Source: Pelagicoccus mobilis (GTDB taxonomy: Bacteria > Verrucomicrobiota > Verrucomicrobiia > Opitutales > Opitutaceae). From it: a stretch of DNA of 64,000 bases. The stretch's first letter is position 1. The number at the start of each line of letters is the position of its first letter. Made by a program: the position numbers and the translations under genes. The stretch lies in NCBI RefSeq assembly GCF_016595505.1, contig NZ_JAENIL010000036.1:17516-81515 (forward strand). The letters are read 5' to 3'. This document shows, one piece after another, positions 55,060 to 64,000 of the stretch. Under the pieces are notes generated by a model. It worked only from the letters and a program-made list of their open reading frames with translations, was not told the origin of the DNA and made no database searches.

Positions 55060-58000
55060 TTGATTGCTCAACCACTACCCCACTTGGAATCTTCGCCCCT
55101 GAAAACAGCGCTCCTCCTAGCGACCTCGCTCGCCTCATTGCTCTGTTCCTACCTTGCTGCCTCCGAAGACCAGGCATTGCTGAATCTCGATCCCGCAAGA
55201 GACTACGAGAACCTACCTTTCAGAAAGCTCGAATTCTTCGAGCAGGCCGCCGTCGGTCGCATCCACGCCCTCACCCAAGGGCCAAACGGCTTCATTTGGA
55301 TCGGTACCCAACACGGGCTTTATCGCTACGACGGGCATCGGATACGTAAATTCCAGCACGCCCCCCTGAAGAACAACAGTCTTGCTCATGACACCGTCTG
55401 GTCCCTCCACCTCGACCAGAAGAACCGCCTCTGGGTTGGGACCGGGCACGGGATAAGCCTCTACCAGCCCGAAACCGAATCCTTCCTTAACTTCCTAAAC
55501 CCCGAGACGTCCAATCTCCCCCTAGGCTTCAGCCGGATAAACGCCATCAGCAGCAGCGAGGCGAACGCGATTTTCGCCAGCAGCGAAACCGGCTTCGTCT
55601 ACACATTCGATGAAGCCAACCAAACCTTCTCCCCCATCAACCAAGAGACGCTAGGCTTGATTAAGTCGATGTACATCGAATCTGCCGAACATATCTGGCT
55701 CGGCGTATCGAACGCAGTTCATCGCCTGGAACTAGCAACCGGCGCAGCCACCACCTTCAGCGCAGGCCTCGGCAGTCCAGACGGAATATCCAACAACTAT
55801 ATTACCAGCATTTGCCGCCAAGACAACGGGCAGCTTTGGCTCGGCACCACCAATCGCGGCATACTCCAATTCGACGCCAACGGCCATAGCACTCAACCCA
55901 CAGCCCTTGCAGCGACCACCTCAGAATTCGTCAACCAGATCGCTCTCGCTCCCGACGGAAGGCTCTGGATCGCCAGCAACAGCGGCATCACCATATACGA
56001 TACCGTCACCAACGCCTTAACAAAACACACCTCCGATTCCCTCGGCAGCCCACACTTGCCACAAAGCGGCATAAACACCATGTGGGCCGATCACCAAGGC
56101 AACCTCTGGATCGGAAGCAACTTCGACGGCATCGGCGTCTCGGTTCGGTTCAAGAACTTCAAAAGCCTGCCAATCCATCTGACCCGCCCCGAACTATCCC
56201 CCAATTCGCCGGTAGCCGCCATACTCGAAGACCACGAAGGAAACCTTTGGGTAGGCCATAAAAACGAAGGCATCACCATGTATCCTTCAAACGGCGACAC
56301 TCCACACACCTTCAATCCAGATCCCGATGACCCGACAGCGATCACCGACCAACCGATCCTTCGAATTTTCCAAGATTCGCAGCATAATATCTGGGTCGGC
56401 ACTTACCGGGCCGGACTCTTCAGATACCGCCCCGAATCACAAAACTTCGAACGATTCCTCCACGACCCCCAAGATCCGTATTCAATCCCCGGACACGACA
56501 TTCGCGACTTCGCGGAAGACGCTCAAGGCAACCTCTGGATAGCCACTCACGAAACCGGAGTCGCCCGGCTCGACCTTTCGACCCTCCAGTTCAAAACCTA
56601 CCGCAAAGCTCAAGCCGACGAACACGGCATCCAAATCAAAAACGACTGGGTCAACGCCGTACTTGTCGACCGTCAAGACCAGCTTTGGATCGGCTCCCCC
56701 ACGGGAATCACCCTCCTATCAAGCGACCGAAAATCCGCCACCCACTATAAACACGATCCAGATCAAGACGATTCGCTCTCCCACTCGCTCGTAACCGATA
56801 TTCTCGAAGACTCCAACGGCGCAATCTGGATAGCCACAGCAAACGGCCTCAACCGCTTCGCCCCCTCCGAGCAAAGCTTTGAACGATTTCTCGTCGAAGA
56901 CGGCCTCCCCCACAAAAGCGTCTGCTCAATCGTGGACGCCGCCAATGGAGATTTGTGGATCAGCACGCTGGACGGTCTGGCAAAACTTAACCACGACACC
57001 CAATCCATCAGTAGCTACTACACAAGCGACGGCCTCAAAGGAAACGACTTCTTCGAAAACAGCGCCATTCGCGGCAAAGACGGAACTCTCTATTTCGGCC
57101 AAAACAAAGGACTCACCCTCTTTTCGCCCGATGAAATTCACGACTACACGCAGATCCCCGATGTATTCATCACCGGAATACGCATTTTCAACCAGTCGCT
57201 AGAGCTCGAGCCTCCAGAGGGAGGCTACAAACTCCCCACTCTTGACCGTAGCATTCTCATGACCTCCGAGCTGAAGCTTAGCCATGAGCAAAACGCCATA
57301 ACCTTCGAGTATATAGCAATCGACTACCTCGACCCAAATCAAAACGAATACGCCTACATCCTCGAAGGGCAAGATGATCAATGGACCCACGTACAAGCCC
57401 AATTCGAAGCCACTTACACCAACCTTAGCCCGGGCAACTACGTATTCAAAGTCATCGCCTCCAACAACGACGGCCACTGGAACGACACAGGAGACGAAAT
57501 AAAGATCGCCATCCTTCCCCCCTTGTGGGGCACCCTTTGGTTCCAGCTCACCGGACTCGTAGTCATAATTTCATTACCCGTAGCCTTTTACATCTACCGG
57601 ATCAAAAGCATCAAACAGGAAGCAAGACGGCTCGAACTCGCCGTCGACCAACGCACGCAAGCCCTCCGCGAAGCGAATGACCAGCTAGCGCAAGCCAATC
57701 GCCAAATCCTCCACTACGGCGAGGAACTGGAAGAAACCGTCAAGCAACGCACCAAGGAACTGGAAATCGCCAAAAGCAAAGCCGAACACTCCGACAAGCT
57801 GAAATCCGCCTTCCTCGCCAACATGTCCCACGAGATCCGCACTCCCATGAACGCCATCGTCGGATTTCTCCACATCATCGACAGCAAGGACATATCCGAC
57901 GAAGAACGCCAACAATACGGCAGCATTATCAGGAAAAGCAGCGAGTCGCTCATGAGTCTGATCGACGACATCCTCGACCTCTCCACCATCGAAGCAGGCC

Positions 58001-58968
58001 AAGCCGAAATCAGCTCCCAGCCAACCAACATCGCATCCCTCTGCGAAGAACTTGGCGCCCTCTTCCGCGAAACCCTCAGTTCCCAGAAAAAAGGGGAAGT
58101 CAAATACCGCCATTTCACCGAAGTCCCAGAGGAATTCGACAACAACCCGGACCTCGCCTTCTACATCGATCCCCATCGCCTCAAGCAGATCCTCTGGAAC
58201 CTACTCTCCAACGCCCTCAAGTTCACCGACAAAGGGGAAGTCGCCCTCAGCTACAAAATCTGGAAAAGCTCAAGCAACACATCCGAACACAGCATACGGT
58301 TTACCGTCCGCGATAGCGGAATCGGCATCCCCGAAGAAGAGCACAGCCGCATCTTCAACCGCTTCCACAAAATCGACGCCGACCAGAAAAAACTCTACCG
58401 TGGCACCGGCCTAGGACTCGCCATAACCCAAACCCTAACCCACCTCATGCACGGAGAGATCGCCCTCGAATCCGCACCCGGGGTCGGAACCACTTTCTAC
58501 ATAACATTCCCCTTCAAACCAGTAGAATCCACGACTCAAGACGCTCCCACCCAAACCGACCTCCTGGCAGCCTCTCTCAACGTCGATTTATCGAAATTCT
58601 CAATCCTCCTCGTCGAGGACGAAAAGCCCAACTACGACTACATCATCCGCGCCCTCAGCAAGACAGGAGTGCAGATCGAGTGGGCCCAAAACGGCAAAGA
58701 AGCCCTCGAATTCTACCAGAGAGGCACCTTCGACCTCATTCTCCTAGATCTCAAAATTCCCGAGCTAGACGGCTATCAAGTCGCCCGACGCATCCGGAAA
58801 GAGAACAAAAATATCCCCATAATCGCCCAATCCGCCTACGCCATGGCCAGCGACCACGTCCGCTCCATCGAAGCCGGCGCCAACGAACACCTAGCAAAAC
58901 CCTTCCGTCCCAAGCAACTTCTCGAAACCCTTACCCGCTACCTCCTCACCCCCAAAAACGAGCCGTAA
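55060..58968 (+). CDS. Hybrid histidine kinase with Reg_prop and Y_Y_Y sensor domains
   Basis: The 1302-residue protein has a signal peptide (LKTALLLATSLASLLCSYLAAS), about twelve to fourteen Reg_prop repeats (motif GxxWIGT, for example GFIWIGTQHGLYRYDG), a Y_Y_Y domain (YTNLSPGNYVFKVIASNNDGHW, about 785-810), a membrane helix near 825-845, a coiled coil, HisKA with phospho-acceptor His at residue 924 (SHEIRTPMN), HATPase_c (NLLSNALKF, DSGIGIPEEE, GTGLGLAI) and a receiver with Asp at 1230 (LILLDLKIPELDG). It lacks the AraC DNA-binding end of the classical hybrid two-component systems, so its output must go to another regulator. The start is TTG at 55060; TTG at 55084 is also possible. Confidence 0.92.
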   Translation: MIAQPLPHLESSPLKTALLLATSLASLLCSYLAASEDQALLNLDPARDYENLPFRKLEFFEQAAVGRIHALTQGPNGFIWIGTQHGLYRYDGHRIRKFQHAPLKNNSLAHDTVWSLHLDQKNRLWVGTGHGISLYQPETESFLNFLNPETSNLPLGFSRINAISSSEANAIFASSETGFVYTFDEANQTFSPINQETLGLIKSMYIESAEHIWLGVSNAVHRLELATGAATTFSAGLGSPDGISNNYITSICRQDNGQLWLGTTNRGILQFDANGHSTQPTALAATTSEFVNQIALAPDGRLWIASNSGITIYDTVTNALTKHTSDSLGSPHLPQSGINTMWADHQGNLWIGSNFDGIGVSVRFKNFKSLPIHLTRPELSPNSPVAAILEDHEGNLWVGHKNEGITMYPSNGDTPHTFNPDPDDPTAITDQPILRIFQDSQHNIWVGTYRAGLFRYRPESQNFERFLHDPQDPYSIPGHDIRDFAEDAQGNLWIATHETGVARLDLSTLQFKTYRKAQADEHGIQIKNDWVNAVLVDRQDQLWIGSPTGITLLSSDRKSATHYKHDPDQDDSLSHSLVTDILEDSNGAIWIATANGLNRFAPSEQSFERFLVEDGLPHKSVCSIVDAANGDLWISTLDGLAKLNHDTQSISSYYTSDGLKGNDFFENSAIRGKDGTLYFGQNKGLTLFSPDEIHDYTQIPDVFITGIRIFNQSLELEPPEGGYKLPTLDRSILMTSELKLSHEQNAITFEYIAIDYLDPNQNEYAYILEGQDDQWTHVQAQFEATYTNLSPGNYVFKVIASNNDGHWNDTGDEIKIAILPPLWGTLWFQLTGLVVIISLPVAFYIYRIKSIKQEARRLELAVDQRTQALREANDQLAQANRQILHYGEELEETVKQRTKELEIAKSKAEHSDKLKSAFLANMSHEIRTPMNAIVGFLHIIDSKDISDEERQQYGSIIRKSSESLMSLIDDILDLSTIEAGQAEISSQPTNIASLCEELGALFRETLSSQKKGEVKYRHFTEVPEEFDNNPDLAFYIDPHRLKQILWNLLSNALKFTDKGEVALSYKIWKSSSNTSEHSIRFTVRDSGIGIPEEEHSRIFNRFHKIDADQKKLYRGTGLGLAITQTLTHLMHGEIALESAPGVGTTFYITFPFKPVESTTQDAPTQTDLLAASLNVDLSKFSILLVEDEKPNYDYIIRALSKTGVQIEWAQNGKEALEFYQRGTFDLILLDLKIPELDGYQVARRIRKENKNIPIIAQSAYAMASDHVRSIEAGANEHLAKPFRPKQLLETLTRYLLTPKNEP

Positions 58969-59072
58969 ATCCGACAATTTCCCCCTGCCCGAACCCGTCG
59001 CCTAGCACCAAGCGCCCTATCACCCAATTTTTCCTTTAAAAAAAAGCGTTTTCCCCCTCAATGGCCCCCTTC

Positions 59073-60170
59073 ATGAAAACGCTTAAATTCGCAGTTCTCC
59101 CAGGTGACTACATCGGCCCTGAAGTAATGTCCGTCGCGCTCGACGTCCTCAAGGCAGCGACAGAGCCCGCAGGCATCAAACTCGACTACACAGAAGCCCA
59201 CGTCGGCGGCGCCGGTATCGACAACGAAGGCAAGGCCCTCCCAGACTCCACCGTCAAGATTTGCGAAGAAGCAGACGCCATCCTTTTCGGCTCTATCGGC
59301 GGACCAAAGTGGGAAAACCTCCCGCCAGCCGAGCAGCCAGAACGCGCTGCCCTGCTCCCGATCCGCAAGCACTTCTCCCTCTTCGCCAACCTCCGCCCAG
59401 GCCTGCTCTACCAAGAGCTTACCGACGCCTCTCCGCTCAAGACCGAGCGTATTCCGGAAGGCATCGACATGGTTTGCGTACGCGAACTCACCGGCGGCAT
59501 CTATTTCGGCCCAAAACACACCAAGACCCTCGAAGACGGCGACATCCAAGCCACCGACGAGATGGTCTACAAGAAGTCCGAAATCGAGCGCATCCTCGAC
59601 GTAGCCATCGCGACTGCCAAGACTCGCGGCAACAAGATCTGCTCCGTAGACAAGGCAAACGTTCTCACGACCTCCGTCCTCTGGCGCGAAACAGCAACTG
59701 AGTACGTTGCCAAGCACGCTCCAGAAATCGAGCTCACTCACATGTACGTGGACAATGCAGCCATGCAAATGGCCCGCGACCCGAACCAGTTCGACGTCAT
59801 CGTGACCGAAAATATGTTCGGCGACATCATCTCCGACGAAATGGGCATCGTCTGCGGCAGCCTTGGTATGCTCTCCTCGGCCTCCCTCGGCACTGGCAAG
59901 AACAGCCTCGACCTCCCATTTGGCCTATACGAGCCATCCGGCGGCACTGCTCCAGACATCGCTGGCAAGGGCATCGCCAACCCATGTGCTCAGATCTTGA
60001 GTGCAGCCCTAATGCTCCGCCACAGCTTCGGCGAGAACGAGATCGCCGAGAAGATCGAAAACGCCGTCAAGCAAGCCGTCATGGACGACAAGCGCACCGG
60101 CGACATCGCCTTCGGCAAACCAAGCATCGGCACCAAAGAAATGGCCGCCGCCATCATCGAAAGACTCTAG
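59073..60170 (+). CDS. leuB: 3-isopropylmalate dehydrogenase
   Basis: LeuB makes the oxo acid of the leucine pathway. Seen are MKTLKFAVLPGDYIGPEV at the start (the usual Gly of GDGIGPE is Tyr), ELTGGIYFG near 138, the metal- and substrate-binding MFGDIISDEMGIVCGSLGMLSSASLG near 240-265, and the NAD-site ILSAALMLRHSFGE near 310. I start at ATG 59073; an in-frame ATG at 59061 adds four residues. No other leucine genes are near. It is followed by the GxxExxY unit. Confidence 0.95.
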   Translation: MKTLKFAVLPGDYIGPEVMSVALDVLKAATEPAGIKLDYTEAHVGGAGIDNEGKALPDSTVKICEEADAILFGSIGGPKWENLPPAEQPERAALLPIRKHFSLFANLRPGLLYQELTDASPLKTERIPEGIDMVCVRELTGGIYFGPKHTKTLEDGDIQATDEMVYKKSEIERILDVAIATAKTRGNKICSVDKANVLTTSVLWRETATEYVAKHAPEIELTHMYVDNAAMQMARDPNQFDVIVTENMFGDIISDEMGIVCGSLGMLSSASLGTGKNSLDLPFGLYEPSGGTAPDIAGKGIANPCAQILSAALMLRHSFGENEIAEKIENAVKQAVMDDKRTGDIAFGKPSIGTKEMAAAIIERL

Positions 60171-60178
60171 TCTTTTTT

Positions 60179-60249
60179 CGCCCACGAAGGACACGAAGCT
60201 TCACTAAGTTGAAATCTGTTACTTCAACGAACTCCTGTCCTTCGTGAGC
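60179..60249. repeat. Left flank of the GxxExxY unit, with inverted copies of a CACGAAGGACA-type word
   Basis: CCCACGAAGGACACGAAG at 60181-60198 is followed by its near-complement TGTCCTTCGTGAG at 60237-60249, making a hairpin. The same word recurs in reverse at 60672-60700 after the gene. Confidence 0.6.
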
Positions 60250-60277
60250 AAACACCAAACTCGATCCCCGGAATCCA

Positions 60278-60655
60278 ATGCCTCAAATCACTTACAAAGA
60301 AGAAACCTACAAAATTATAGGTGCTGCCATTGAAGTCCACAAAGAGCTCGGCCACGGCTTTCTCGAAGCTGTCTTCCAAGAAGCACTAGAACTCGAACTA
60401 GCAGACCAATCGATTCTCTTCGAATCGCAAAAACAACTACAAATTCACTACAAGGGTCGCGTACTCAAAAAACGATACATAGCCGATTTTCTCATCAACA
60501 ACGACATCCTCGTAGAGATCAAAGCTATCGAAAAACTCACTAGCAAAGAAGAGTCCCAAGTAATCAACTATCTAAACGCAACACAGTTAAAGCTAGGCCT
60601 CCTTATCAACTTCGGCTCCCAAGGAAAGTTGGAGTGGAAACGATTAGTGAACTAA
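60278..60655 (+). CDS. GxxExxY (PDDEXK_3) protein
   Basis: The 125-residue protein has the GxxExxY stretch as GFLEAVF near residue 27 and a PD-(D/E)xK-like core ADFLINNDILVEIKA near 69-83, where D and ExK are in place. The family is small and abundant in Verrucomicrobiota, Planctomycetota and others; its function is unknown, and a nuclease is suggested only by fold. It stands alone between leuB and alaS and is flanked by inverted CACGAAGG words, so it looks like an inserted unit. It starts with ATG at 60278. Confidence 0.88.
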   Translation: MPQITYKEETYKIIGAAIEVHKELGHGFLEAVFQEALELELADQSILFESQKQLQIHYKGRVLKKRYIADFLINNDILVEIKAIEKLTSKEESQVINYLNATQLKLGLLINFGSQGKLEWKRLVN

Positions 60656-60659
60656 TCCC

Positions 60660-60704
60660 CTCATCCAAATCCTTCGTGCCCCTTAGCGCCCTTCGTGGGC
60701 AAAA
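60660..60704. repeat. Right flank of the GxxExxY unit
   Basis: The bases TCCTTCGTGCCCC and CCCTTCGTGGGC at about 60670-60700 are the reverse complement of the left-hand GCCCACGAAGG and CACGAAG words, with an extra spacer. A GTG in it is the false upstream start of the alaS frame. Confidence 0.6.
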
Positions 60705-60715
60705 TATTCTCCAGC

Positions 60716-63366
<2,651 letters not shown>

Positions 63367-63367
<1 letters not shown>

Positions 63368-63394
63368 GTAGGGCGTGACCGCCGGGCACGCCGC
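63367..63394 (+). repeat. REP hairpin 1 after alaS
   Basis: GGTAGG, then the arm GCGTG, the loop ACCGCCGGG and the arm CACGC. It starts in the alaS stop codon. See REP hairpin 2 for the covarying copy. Confidence 0.8.
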
Positions 63395-63434
63395 AGTGCC
63401 CAACATCATTTACCAACTCTTCAATCAAAACCAA

Positions 63435-63467
63435 CCGCCGCGGTCCGCCCGGCGGTCGGACCCTACC
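63435..63467 (-). repeat. REP hairpin 2, inverted copy just before the RAYT start
   Basis: On the minus strand it reads GGTAGGG, arm TCCG, loop ACCGCCGGG, arm CGGA. The head and loop are the same as in REP 1, but both arms differ together, so pairing is kept. It ends one base before the RAYT ATG. Confidence 0.8.
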
Positions 63468-63899
63468 ATGTTACCCGAACGCAAACGGCTCGCACACATT
63501 CCACCTCCTTGGGTAGACGATGAAGCCCTTTTCTTCATTACGATCTGTTGCAAAGAGCGGAACCGGAACGTGCTCGCTAAACCAGAAATTGCGTCACCGC
63601 TTTTCGAAACGGTGGCATACCGAGAAAAGCTCCTCCAGTGGAGCGTACATCTGATGCTACTCATGCCGGATCACCTCCACGCGTTCATCGTCTTCTCTCA
63701 ATTCCAGTCCATGACAAAGACAATCTCCGACTGGAAACAATTCACAGCTAAGAAGCTATCCATCGATTGGCAGTCGAACTTCTTCGATCACCGCATCCGC
63801 AACCAAGCCGAGTTAGATGAGAAGTGGTCCTACGTCCTACATAACCCTGTTCGAGCAGGACATTGCAAGAAAGCGAGCGACTGGAAGTTCGTCCGGTAG
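63468..63899 (+). CDS. REP-associated tyrosine transposase (RAYT, IS200-like)
   Basis: A 143-residue protein of the Y1 transposase fold: ITICCKERNRNVLAKPEI, the HUH metal motif in LMPDHLHAFIVF at about residue 68, and the tyrosine in EKWSYVLHNPVRAGHCKK near 124. The ATG at 63468 fits the family; the frame from 63375 reads through REP sequence. RAYT proteins are domesticated relatives of IS200 transposases that bind and move REP hairpins. Three REP-like copies lie within 30 bases of its ends or start. The stop lies inside the third copy. Confidence 0.92.
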   Translation: MLPERKRLAHIPPPWVDDEALFFITICCKERNRNVLAKPEIASPLFETVAYREKLLQWSVHLMLLMPDHLHAFIVFSQFQSMTKTISDWKQFTAKKLSIDWQSNFFDHRIRNQAELDEKWSYVLHNPVRAGHCKKASDWKFVR

Positions 63900-63912
63900 G
63901 GCGTCACCGCCG
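63895..63912 (+). repeat. REP copy 3, truncated, at the RAYT stop
   Basis: GGTAGGGCGTCACCGCCG starts 5 bases before the end of the RAYT coding region and contains the stop codon. The head and loop start are present but the second arm is missing. Confidence 0.7.
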
Positions 63913-63919
63913 TGTTTAG

Positions 63920-63975
63920 TTCAAGGACATAGTTAACACATGTTAAAGGACATGGTTAACACATTCTAGGCGGGT
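63920..63975. repeat. Tandem direct repeat at right edge
   Basis: AAGGACATAGTTAACACATG and AAGGACATGGTTAACACATT follow each other at about 63923-63965, with GTTAAC at the centre of each. It could be the end of a transposable element that continues beyond the window. Confidence 0.45.
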
Positions 63976-64000
63976 TCTTGCTCCCCCTGGCCGGCTAGCC

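Noticed and set aside
60695..60715. GTG start of alaS seven codons upstream
   Set aside because: The GTG lies inside the flank repeat of the GxxExxY unit; ATG at 60716 fits the conserved N-terminus.

Overview
The window looks like a chromosomal segment of a marine or saline Verrucomicrobiota bacterium, most likely class Opitutia. This is inferred from the gene mix and not from any rRNA, since the window has no rRNA or tRNA gene. The pointers are Reg_prop/Y_Y_Y sensor kinases, lipoprotein and outer-membrane proteins of a diderm, a GxxExxY protein, a REP-associated transposase (RAYT), many TTG starts and polysaccharide-degradation genes. Coding density is high, genes lie on both strands, and many are packed in short operons with ATGA-type overlaps.

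Layout. 1-2551 (-): a periplasmic Reg_prop sensor cut by the window edge. 2743-6046: oxyR-like regulator divergent from ahpC and ahpF (peroxide defence). 6329-7908: YCII protein and ECF42-type sigma factor. 7943-8728 (-): unknown protein. 9007-11290: GH20-like hexosaminidase and a membrane acyltransferase of the NagX/HGSNAT type. 11394-17771: TetR regulator, outer-membrane factor, adaptor and pump of an RND efflux system. 17865-26591: a pentose block with a GH52 beta-xylosidase, an unknown protein, an aldo/keto reductase and the three final enzymes of the oxidative (Weimberg) xylose route. 26576-33899: mixed small genes (zinc-ribbon membrane protein, Dabb protein, NnrS, CvfB, SDR, DoxX, porin-like protein). 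34048-43513: purA-like, panE-like, lipid kinase, glycosyltransferase, FKBP, a large LOG-domain fusion, purD. 43655-45046: lipoprotein with a caspase-like fold. 45047-50161 (-): maf, TonB-like, hydrolase, GNAT, and synthase plus phosphatase for mannosylglycerate. 50640-52241 (-): chemoreceptor. 52466-54902 (-): MBL hydrolase, RibD, RdgB. 55060-58968: hybrid sensor kinase. 59073-63899: leuB, GxxExxY protein, alaS and a RAYT.

How the parts work together. The xylanolytic block can release xylose from imported xylo-oligosaccharides and carry xylonate to 2-oxoglutarate, but no xylose dehydrogenase, lactonase or transporter is seen. The mannosylglycerate pair suggests life under salt or heat stress. 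OxyR/AhpCF handles peroxide. The two Reg_prop proteins are typical carbohydrate-responsive sensors in gut and marine polysaccharide degraders.

Points worth most attention: a strand-polar heptamer CGTATCC spread over the window irrespective of gene direction; REP hairpins with covarying stems around the RAYT; inverted flanks around the GxxExxY gene; a RibD whose deaminase zinc site is gone; an OxyR lacking the resolving cysteine; a caspase-fold lipoprotein without its catalytic pair; and a LOG domain attached to a long unknown region. All counts were made by eye and all homology calls are from memory of family motifs.
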